DNA of 64,000 bases from Phyto melanocephala. Taxonomy: Eukaryota; Arthropoda; Insecta; Diptera; Rhinophoridae. The position numbers and the translations under genes are program-made. This document shows, in pieces, positions 52,767 through 62,900 of this stretch. The notes below the pieces were generated by a model, which made no database searches, was not told where the DNA came from, and saw only the letters and a program-made list of their open reading frames with translations. Positions within the stretch are counted from its first letter, which is position 1, and every line of letters starts with the position of its first letter. The stretch lies in NCBI GenBank assembly GCA_941918925.1, contig OW799233.1, forward strand, positions 175,739,235-175,803,234, written 5' to 3'.

Positions 52767-52854
52767 TATATCGTCGTTCGTAAATTATTGTGTTCTATGT
52801 GACATATAATACCTATACATAATGAACACAATAATTTACGAAAAACGATATACA
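52767..52854. mobile_element. Hairpin element with CGTAAATTATTGTGTTC arms
   Basis: ATATCGTCGTTCGTAAATTA and TTGTGTTC are answered by GAACACAATAATTTACGAAA and AACGATAT, an inverted repeat of about 28 bp per arm around a ~28-bp centre. A half copy (AGAACACATTAATTTACGAA, CGATAT) lies near 43,715. Confidence 0.7.
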
Positions 52855-52887
52855 TAGCGGCATCAAACACAACATTTATGTCTGCAT

Positions 52888-54720
52888 ATGTCACAGAATT
52901 TTATTATTATTTTTTCTTTGATTTCAATATCTATCAAGAAACTTCTACCATCAAAAACTTTCTATTCTCGTTTTTTTCTAAACTTGTTAAACAAGCTGAA
53001 ACTGCAAATTATTTATTTTAGAAAAAAAAATATAAAAAAATTAAGTTTGACAGATTTAGGCATATTATTAAAAAAGTTGGTAAGTCTGATGAATTGTATA
53101 TAAAAAAGAACAATCAGCTGATTGGATACGAGTACCTTATTAAACTGCCTTGCTCTTAAGTTTAAATCAAGGCAAATTCAATTATCAGATGCAGGAATTC
53201 TACAACAAATACAAACTAAAAAAAGGCAACAAAAAATTGTTCAATGCAAACGTACACCAAGTTTTTGTACGTATCGTTTAAAAAACTTCTTAGGCTTTAA
53301 TAAAAAGAAAAATTTACAACAATTCAAATAAAATTGATGGTTTTCTTGATGTAAGCTTTAAATTTAATACCGCATTTATACGTACGTCTTTTTTGCAATT
53401 ATAGTTATTGCAATAAAATATTTTTCGTTTAAAAGTGGGTCAGTTTTCGTTTCCGGAATTATGTGCTCACGAAAAGAAGTCTTGATTAACATACATAAGT
53501 TTGCCACATAAGTTTGTTAGAATAAAAATATTATTAATACGTAAATATTGCACAGAAAACTACAAAAATACTATTGATATGTAAATATTGCACAAAAAAA
53601 AAATTAAATAAAAAAATTTCTAAAATGAAAGCGGAAAGTAATCGTTGTAGTTGCATTCTTCGTATTCAGCAGCACTAATAACTTAAATATTTATAGAAGC
53701 AATTTGTGCTTATAAACGGGAGTTTTAAATATTGCAATATCTTTTTTATTGCAATTAGCGTACGTAGTTTAACCTTTTACAAAGCTTCATCAGAAATTAT
53801 ATATTTTTTTCATGTCACTTCCTTTTTCCGACGTATGTCTAATCTGTTGGCTTTCTATTATTCGGTCGCAGATACCAAATTACCATGTCAACATGGATGA
53901 TTGAACAGCACATTTGAAGAATAAAACTTTTTTATCAAAATAAGTGCTCGTTAGCTCATACGTTATGCCATACTTATATCAAAGAAATACTAAATAGGAT
54001 AAAAGCAATGCTACAGCAACCTCGAGAGTCAATAAGAACACGGAATATCGCAGCCTTTAAATTGTTTTAAGTTTTCACAGGGTTTTGGGCTTACACTCAC
54101 TAACGATACAGCGTTAAAAGTGACTCCAATTTAGATCGAAAAATCAATTTAAGCCAAAGGAAGCATTTAATTACAAATCACTCTGGTAATAAGCATAATA
54201 CCAGGTTTATCAAGTGGAAGTTGCATACGATACACTGAAAAAATTATATTGACGAAAGCATTTACTTCAATGGCGAGACCATTGTTACACAATTTTTTTT
54301 CATCGAATTTAACGACATCGGTGCGAACGACATGTGGTTAGCATTCACCAAATTCCCATGAATTTTTCATTCCCCTCGAAATGACAATTGTAAATCGTAA
54401 ATTTTACGTGAAATTTTTGTTCCCCATAAAAAATTTACTCCTAAACACAAAAGTTACATCTTTTTCACTCAGTAAAAGTTTGCATAGGTGGGCCAGCAAT
54501 ATATAAATATTTTTTAATAGAAATTTTCAAAAATCGTCCACATTTACGACATCAAAATTACTCCACATGAAAATTGTTCAACAAAAATTTTCACGTTTGA
54601 GATATCAGGAAATGGGAAAACATTTAAAGATAAACAGTATTCACGAGAGGGGTGATAAAGGCGCAACCATGGCATATTAATTCATCAGGTAATTGCAGTT
54701 CGGAGAGAATTATTTTGTTT
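52888..54720. other. Transposon-scarred spacer with no supported gene
   Basis: Frames of 64-71 codons here are basic and AT-driven, and I could not link them to any family. GTAAATATTGCACA occurs twice near 53,541 and 53,582. ATCAGCTGATTGGATACGAG near 53,113 also occurs inverted near 61,616 (see findings). TACACTGAAAAAATT near 54,231 resembles common dispersed-repeat ends of flies. Confidence 0.4.
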
Positions 54721-54749
54721 ATATTTTTTATATATAAATGAGTTTGACA

Positions 54750-55172
54750 TTTAAAATAAATAAAAGTGAAGCTCTGTCTGTGTGTGTTAGCTATAGACTC
54801 CGAAACCGGTAAAAACCGATCGGACTCAAACTTTGGCAAGTTGTTGTACATATTCCAGGGAGTGCTTATGGGTGGCAAAAAGTGGGCGGTGTCACGCCCA
54901 TAAAAAATAAGTTATCATTTTTAGCTACTTGCACTTGACCGATTTTTCTGAAACTTTGCACTCATATCGAGCTGTCATGACTATATAATTTCGCGATTAG
55001 AAAAGTGGGCAGGGCCACGCCCATAAAACAAAAAAATTATAATTTTGAGGTACTTGCACTGGACCAATTTTTCTGAAACTTTGCACACATATTGAGCTAT
55101 CATGACTACAATTACGCGATTAGAAAAGTGGGCAGTGCCACGCCCATAAAAAATAAGTTATCAGAAAAACGA
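54750..55172 (+). mobile_element. Truncated Helitron copy with internal ~110-bp repeats
   Basis: AAAAGTGAAGCTCTGTCTGT, CTATAGACTCCGAAACC and then repeated blocks with CACTTGACCGATTTTTCTGA, ACTTTGCAC, GAGCTGTCATGACTATA and AAAGTGGGCAGGGCCACGCC match the complete element at 57,379-58,180. Three block repeats are present. The Helitron right end is missing. Minus-strand open frames here are shadows of these repeats. Confidence 0.75.
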
Positions 55173-55373
55173 CATGGTCTCATTCATTTTAAATTGTCGT
55201 AAATATTACACGATACCAAAGAATACGACAACGCCACTGACAATAAGACTGAATATAACCATCAGTCAACGTTCAAACACAAAAATATCGATGCAACAGA
55301 GTCATTGAAAAGTATAACACTGAGCGAAACCAACCACGATGAACATTTAAACTATCGCCTATGATCTATAACT

Positions 55374-55501
55374 GGGGCTGAATTACGGCATTTCGTGATC
55401 GAAATTGTAAAATTCTTATTAGAATCTCTATACCTAAAGCACAGCTAACTCGATCGTTCGAGTAAAATTTCGATTGCGATCGAATGCCGTAATTCGGCCC
55501 C
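55374..55501. mobile_element. Palindromic MITE family B, best-preserved copy (128 bp)
   Basis: GGGGCTGAATTACGGCATTT at the left and AATGCCGTAATTCGGCCCC at the right form the terminal inverted repeats. ATCGAAATT and AATTTCGAT words continue the pairing inward. Centre: AGAATCTCTATACCTAAAGC, ACAGCTAACTCGATCGTTCG. TGATCT is present on both flanks at slightly different distances. No coding capacity. Confidence 0.85.
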
Positions 55502-56867
55502 TGATCTTAATAAATCTTTTAAAAATTTTAATTTTGCCTCGAACCTCAAATGTAATTAATTATGAAAGAAGCTTTATTCATAAAACTAGTTACCAAGAAA
55601 ATTATTTAAAAAAAAATTAAAGTAAAATTGAAAAAAAATCCAATTTCATGTTCTTTTCATTTGCGTTTTTAAATTTAAATAGACATTAATAAGCTTCAAG
55701 CTTTATACAAATCGTATAACAATGCAATGTAGTTTGTGTTTTCTTTAGGTTTATTTATTTATTAATGATTTTTTATTTTTTTAATTAAATATTTGTTTTT
55801 ATTTTATAAAAGAAATAATAATGTAATAATATTTTTGCACATTAATTATAAAAAAAAGTCTTTTCAATAAGTTTAGCGCATACAATTTGTGATCATACGT
55901 TTATGTTTTTGCTTCGTATTTTTTCAATATTTTTGTTTAATATATTTTTTGTATAAAGCCTTTAAATATACAATATGAAAAAATGGTGGTTAAATCATTT
56001 TAAAAATAAAAAGTCAAACAAAATTGTCATTTAAACCCTTAAATTTTAATTTAATTTTAATAAAAAATAATAAACTAAAACTATAAATTATAATTGAAAC
56101 ACACACAGCAATTTTTTTGTTTACTTAATGCTAAAGTTTTTTATATATATTTTATTTTTAAATTTAATTGTTTTTTTTTTAAGTTTTGTGCAAAAACCAT
56201 TTTATTATTATTATTAATTTTAAAAAAAATTTATGTTATTTAACGAAAAACACACAATCTATGTACAAAATAGCTGTAAACTTTTAATTATTAATTTTTT
56301 AAAATTATTTCATATTTACAATCATCACTTGGGTTTAGGGCTAAGGATTATACAACATTTAGTTTTAATAATTATTGACATTTATAAAAAATATATTTGA
56401 AAAAAGAAAAAAGAACAGAAATCAATGCTCGTTTTTATTTTATTCATAACGCAATTGTTTCATTTTTAATAATTATTTCTGTAATGCAAGATTTTATTTT
56501 ATTTATTTTTCCTTTGAATATTTACATTTTTATATATTCCTTTTTGTTTGTTTTAAACTTATTAGTTTATGTTTAGTCTCATTTTAAAAATTTTCAATTT
56601 ATTTAAATTGTTTTCTTATTTAAATATATATAATTTTTTTCTTATTAAAAAAAAAAACATTTTTGGAGGTGCATTTTCTGTTTTCCTTGTTGTTGAATTA
56701 AAAAAAAATGTTTGTGTTTATAACATGTGAATTTTTTTTTTAATTTTCTCCGATTATTTTTCTTATAGAATGAAAACTTTTTTATCTTTTTCCTGGTTTT
56801 TCTATACGTTGTTTTGTTAAACACTTAAATGTCTAGATTGTGGTGAAGCATCATTGTAGTTACGAAA
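55502..56867 (-). other. AT-rich region downstream of the exon-rich gene (includes its 3' UTR)
   Basis: This follows the stop codon of the minus-strand gene and should contain its 3' UTR. Several AATAAA signals on the minus strand (TTTATT on the + strand, for example near 56,435 and 56,503) are possible, and nothing singles one out. No other gene is visible. Confidence 0.5.
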
Positions 56868-56983
56868 TCATCTCTGTATGGGCAATTGACTCAAAAATAT
56901 TATTAATATGGTGACCATATGTAGGTTGAACCAGCTGATGATTGGCAGCGTAGATGAGGTGGAACCAGTTTCACCGCATTTAC
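56868..56983 (-). CDS. Exon 10 (terminal) of the Cys-rich protein gene, hydrophobic tail
   Basis: Residues 490-527 and the TGA at 56,868-56,870. It begins after the acceptor TAATAACAG and completes a Gly codon in phase. C492 is followed by a small-residue run (GETGSTSST) and then a hydrophobic segment around LHMVTILIIFLSQLPI, ending QR. That arrangement fits a GPI-anchor signal (small residues, then a hydrophobic tail to the end) or a C-terminal membrane segment. Too short to show as a long open frame; the 71-bp intron before it is a normal size for flies. Confidence 0.75.
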
Positions 56984-59900
56984 CTGTTATTATAAAAAAA
57001 TCAAAAGTTTATGAAATTTTTTCTGGATTTTTCTAGTTTATTTTGCGTATTTACCAAATATTGAAAGATTGGCCACTAAATGATGTTCCGGTGGTTTTTG
57101 TGTACCGCGATAGCAGGCATCGCCTACTACGAGTTTTGCTGAAGTGCCCTCTGTTGGCCGATAGCTTATACAGACACCATGTTTAGTGGCTTTATGTCGT
57201 GCTATTATGTAGACAGTACCATTTTCGGACCACGAACCGTGGCAAGAGTATTCTGTAAAGAAATAAGACAAACAAATTTAATTACCAATAATTGTTGACT
57301 TCAAGAAATCATAAATAAAAATTGAAGGTTTTTAATATCTGTATGCATTTTTTTATACCTTGTAATCTATTATCTATATCTATATATATAAAAGTGAAAC
57401 TCTGTGTGTGTGTGTGTATTAGCTTTAGACTCCGAAACTGTAAAACCGATCAGACTCAAACTTTGGTAAGTTGTTGTACACATTCCAGGTGGAAAAAAGT
57501 GGGCGGGGCCACGCCCATACAAAATTAGTTATAAATTTTAGCTTCTTGCACTTGACCGATTTTTCTGAAACTTTGTACACATATCGAACTATCATGACTA
57601 AATAATTTCGTGATAAGAAAAGTGGGCGGGGCCACACCCCTAAAAAAGTTTTAATTTTGAGGTACTTGAACTGTACCGATTTTTCTGAAACTTTGCACAC
57701 ATATTGAGCTGTCATGACTTTATAATTTCGTGATTAAAAAAGTGGGCAGGGTCACGCCCATAAAAAATTAGTTATCATTTTTTGCTACTTGCACATGACC
57801 GATTTTTCTGAAACTTTGCACACATATTGAGCTGTCATGACTTTATAATTTCGTGATAAGAAAAGTGGGCGGGGCCACACCCATAAAAAAGTTATAATAT
57901 TGAGGTACTTGCTCTGGACTGATTATTCTGAAACTTTGCACACATATTAAGTGGTTATGACTTTTTAATTTCGTGATTAAAAAAGTGGGCAGGGCCACCC
58001 CCAAAAAAAAAAGGATAATTTTGAGGTACTTGCTCTGGACCTATTTTTGTGAAACTTTGCACACATATTGAGCTGTCATGACTATACAGTTTCGTGATTT
58101 TTGCAATTGATATTTAATATAAATTCAGAATGCATTTTTATTTATTAAGGGGCGAAGCAACGCGCGCCGGGCTTTTCTAGTATATTTATAAAAATAAGTT
58201 GCATTGTGTTAGTTATTGAAGTTCTCTGGAATGCGTGAACCGAGCCGAATGAACCATCAATACCAAGGTTTTTATGTATAAACGGTCTCTGTATGTGTAT
58301 TGGTTCATGAGTCATAGTAATTTTAGTGAACACTGCATTCATATCGAATATTCGTTTACCACCGAGCATTACAATAAAATCAATTTATCAGTGATTTAAA
58401 TGAATTCGAATTGATTTTTTTATTTTCTTTTTTGCACTACGAAGTGTGCAGGGGGTTCGCTAGAAGTGTATATATAAGTTTGTCATTTCGTTTGTTATTT
58501 CTACAGATGAATGTTATCTCTATGAATCCTTACAGATAAAGAAGTCGATTGAGCTATGTCCATCTGTCCGTTCGTGTAAGCGTTGAAATCATCTTTTCGA
58601 AGACCCCATATATCCCACGGACTCGTATGCGGTATCGTCTTATCATAAATACCTTCGAAAATCTTGGTATTGAAAATCAGGAATTTTGACCATTTAGCGG
58701 TTGAAATATGAGCAAACAAAAAACACGTATGCCTCTGTTTTTATTGTTTTTGCAACAACAAAATTCTATTTAAAAAACAGCAACAAAAGCAGGAGGTATG
58801 TGTGTATGTATGAAGGAGATGGTAAAAAATGTGTGGGTTGTGTAGCTGTAGTTGTTTTATATTTTTGCTTATAAATACATGTTGAAATGCCATAAATCAT
58901 AAACAGCAAATCTGTTTCACAAACAACTTATATGTGTATGCCTTTAGTTGCGCATCTACACTTTTGTTAAAAGGTATATTAAGGTTTGGCACAGCCAAGT
59001 ATAACAGTTTTACTTGCTTATCACAAAGTTTGCAAAAGTACGAGTTAATGTGCACAGCACTGAATCGACCATGTCGGGATCCTTTAAAGACCTGCACGAA
59101 TATGGAAAATGTTCTCGGCCAAATCTGGCGTTTGTTTGGCGTATGTGTGTAAATAGATTGTTCGAATTTGCCTACCAAACTTTAGAAAGTCTAATTTAAA
59201 GGACCTCGCGTCGTCGGTCGTATAATATTCACTCTTACGAATACAAATTTTTAAAATAAAGTCTAATCGTTTGATTGTTCTGTTAGTTATAGTAAATTAA
59301 ACTCGGTGAATTCATAAGGTGCTCTAAGCATCGTACTGTCATAATGCCATAATTTTTTGAAATCTTAACAAGACTTAAAAATTTTACTATTTTTTTTGAT
59401 ATTATGACAGTGCAACACCTAGCACTTCCTTGTAATATAGCAAATTTATTTAGCAGACAAAACGGTTGCTATCAATATTGCTTCACCATTAAAACAAATG
59501 AGAATTGAAAAATCTTCTCCGAGATAAAAAAAAATTATCAATTTTTAAGAACTCACCTTCATCACCCTCTTCATTACATAACGGTCTTACGTCAATCACA
59601 TTCGGCTCCGTGCAGCCCACCCACAATTGACGTTGGGCCTTATAGTTGGTAACACATTCAGGAACATTACGTCTACTCCTTAATCTAGTGTCTCGATCAG
59701 AATTCTGAAGAAAGCCGACATTCGTATTATTGCCAACAACTAAAATTTCTTGTATCGTTTTCGGGATATGAGTTTGATTGTTGTGGTCTAGGGTGGCCAA
59801 AGGTGTTACAGTACTGGAAGCATCCCGACGTGAACGTATGGGAAGACCACGAGTATTAGAATGCCAGGCATTCTTTTCATCATGTTGCGAATTGCGGAAG

Positions 59901-62900
59901 CTTAGGGAGCTGTGTCTAAAAAATTATGAAATGAAATGTTTAAAAAAATGCCTTAAAATGTTATAACGTTTAGTGAAATTACCTTTTATGCATAAATTCT
60001 CGCCCTCCTTGACCATCATATTGGTGATGATGATTGTGCAAGCCATGCACTTTGTTGTGATTGCGTTTGTGCCTAGTGGCTAGATAGGGGGGACCTATGG
60101 CTCCTCTTAGACTATATAAACCCTCCATGGGACAGATTTGAGGATCAGGATTTGAGGCTGTTTGTAAAATAAACATTTTAAGTAAAGCTTAATGAAATGT
60201 GAGATTAAAATTTCGTAAATCATACCCAACAATGTTATGTAGGGAGTTTTATTGATATCAAAATGATCTGGAGCACAGGCATCTTCTAGTCTCGAGGCTG
60301 GTTTACCCGTTTGTATTTCAATGACATGCGTGTCACGGCGATAGAACATCATGCACATAAAACCTGATTGGCTGTAATATGGAAATGGTTGAAAATATTT
60401 GTTAAAATCTCTTTTCTAAATAAAAAATAATTTACCATCCTGTGGTGTAGTGTACCACTGACATCATTTCCGTGGCGGTTTGTTTATTAATCTGCTCACA
60501 CAGGGCACGTGTTTCCATATAACCGTTAGGTTTGATAATATGTATGGAACCATCACTTTAATTAATTGGAAAACATTTTTTTGTATTAAATTTTAGCTTA
60601 TAATCAATATAAAGAAAAACTACTTACTTTGTATGGTAATTGTAGACAGCATTACCCATTAGCACATGCCAGTGCCGCGGACCTTTGAACCAAACTGGAA
60701 AATCACACCTCTCGGTAACGGGAGGCTTACGCAGGGACATTATACGGGAACCCACCTTAAATAAAAAAAAATATATTTTAATCTTTTTTAGATCTGTGAA
60801 CCAAGGCATATTAATTTTACTGCCTTGCTGTGAACTTTTGACTTATTTCGAAATTAAAAAAAAATTTATTTAATTTGGCTTTCCGTGATTCGCATTCGGA
60901 TTGAATTAAATTTTTCTCAACAATTGACTGTTAAAAAAATTGCAATAAAATTTCTTTTAAAAATTATATTTTAAAAGATGGCGATAAGTATCGAGTGATT
61001 CATCCTTAGGTTTGATTTTCAATAGGCTTTTTTTTGGAGAGATGATGCATGACCTGTATCAATCTGCTTTGTTATTTTTTTCAGTATCGTTTGGCAAAAT
61101 CATCATGAAAGACTTACACCACAACAGCGTCTCCAAATTGTTCAGCTGTATTATGGAAAACGGCATTCTGTGAGAAATGTTTTTAGTGCGACTCGAGAAA
61201 TTTACGGTGCGCATAATCGACCTGCCTAATGAAATCACTTTTGCCAATAGGATTCACAAATTTGAGTTTCTGTTTACATTTGTGGATGATATTTGACCGG
61301 TTGGACGGTATGGTGTGGTTTATGGGTTGGTGGAATTAATTTCTTTAAAAATGAGGCATATCAGAAAGTAACCGTCATTGGTAACCGTTACCACACCATG
61401 TGCTTTCCTGAAATTCAAGCGCATGGTTTTGGTGAGCCATACAGCGAGTCACCCAAAATAGGATCTTCCTAATGGACCACCTCAAACATAGTCGTGGCCA
61501 ACACTTACATGATATAATTTTCACACACTAAATGCAAACTTTTAGTTCTTTTTCAAATGTTTATGTTTTATTTTACATTATAAATCAAACCTCACGATCA
61601 AGGTATATTAATAAGGTACTCGTATCCAATCAGCTGATAGTTTTCTTAACCTTCCTATACCCGCGCGTTGGTCTGTGAGACCGACAAAACGCTTTTACGT
61701 AAATACTTTTTGCAGACTAATATGTTAACGACTGAAAATCAATAAAATTACTGAATATTAATTTAATGAATGGCTTTATTTTTTTTTAACTTTATCATCG
61801 AATTTAAATAAAAATCGTTTTTTTAAAGCTTTGTTTCAAAAAACTAGTATTTTATCTAGTTCAAACTTTCGGTCTGTGAGACCGTGCGCGGGTATATGAG
61901 TTACGAAAATTGGCGCGGGTACAGGAAGGTGAAGGCATTCACAACAGTGGTAATAAAGCTCTGGTCGGGTCAAGAGCTCGCTCGTCACTGCCATTATCTA
62001 TTAAGGGCAATCAGGCCGTCCTTTTCATCCAGCTTCGAGAGTTTTACGTCTCACTCTCGCGTGGTTAATTGTGTGGCGTCGCGTAACTGTGCTTTAAATA
62101 CAGCTTCCAGACTATTCTACAATTAACCGCGTTCATATATTTTAGTTGGATTAACTGGAGGAGTACCAACTAAACTCAAAATTTACAACTGGAGGAGTAC
62201 CAACTAAACCCATTTTCGTAACTGGAGGAGTACCAAGTAAACTCAATGCTAACTGGAGATGTTGCATAAGCTCAGTATAATTATTTGTTCAGATGTCTCC
62301 GACTTCCTATACAATGGTATAGGTCGACTTGCGGTGACTGAACCAACGTTTTTTTAACTGGAGGAGAACCATAAAACTCAAGCTTTAATTATTGTTTAAG
62401 TGTCTCCGACTTCCTATAGAGAGGTATAGATCAATTTACGGAGCCGGAACCAACGTGGAATACCCTGGCTATTTGGTTACGTACCTCTGCCAATAAATTT
62501 TAGAGCCAAAAATAAAGCATTCACAAGTAGTGCCAAGTTTTTTTAATAATATGTCGGCATCCGCCAAAAAAATAATTTTTCTTATTTTTTGTCTACGATT
62601 TCTAAGAAACTTAAACATTTTTCTTATTTCTACTTAAGATGTTTTGACAAAAATCCATAGACTATCAGTAGGTTTACATGGTGAATTTTATGACGTCCAA
62701 TTTTGGACTCATTTTTTGTTTGTTAGCAAGCGGTGTAGAGAAGAAAGGGGGGTAGAAAATTAGACATGGTTTCTGTTTTCATGGTTTTTTTTGACACTTC
62801 GCTTTACACTTTTTTCTGTTCTTTCTGTTACGTTTTATTTTTATATTCTCATCAACTGGATTGTGCTTTTTGAATGATTAAAAAAAAAATATTAAACAGT

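Larger units (their letters stand above)
57253..59556 (-). other. Intron 8-9, loaded with mobile elements
   Basis: This 2.3-kb intron contains a complete Helitron (57,379-58,180), one arm of the foldback family (58,467-58,752), a fragment with TATATTAAGGTTTGGCACAG near 58,975, and a hairpin element at 59,320-59,427. Open frames at 58,145-59,199 on both strands are not gene-like in context. Confidence 0.75.

Noticed and set aside
52888..53331. Two consecutive basic frames as a possible gene
   Set aside because: They are AT-driven, in different frames, without shared splice borders or recognisable motifs.
57038..57054. Stop codon at 57,038 as the real end of the exon-rich gene
   Set aside because: A good donor (GTAAAT) precedes it and an in-phase exon with a typical 71-bp intron follows. 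I keep the retained-intron form only as a possible isoform.
57425..57715. 96-codon minus-strand frame with repeated VSEKSV text
   Set aside because: It is a reading of the Helitron internal tandem repeats; a similar frame appears in the other Helitron copy at 54,624-54,878.
58145..59178. Several 70-93 codon minus-strand frames in intron 8-9
   Set aside because: They overlap dispersed-repeat arms or lack in-phase splice borders with the neighbouring exons, and exon 8 joins exon 9 in phase without them.
61884..62126. 80-codon + strand frame
   Set aside because: It crosses the end of a MITE into an LTR-like fragment, so it is a composite of two mobile elements.
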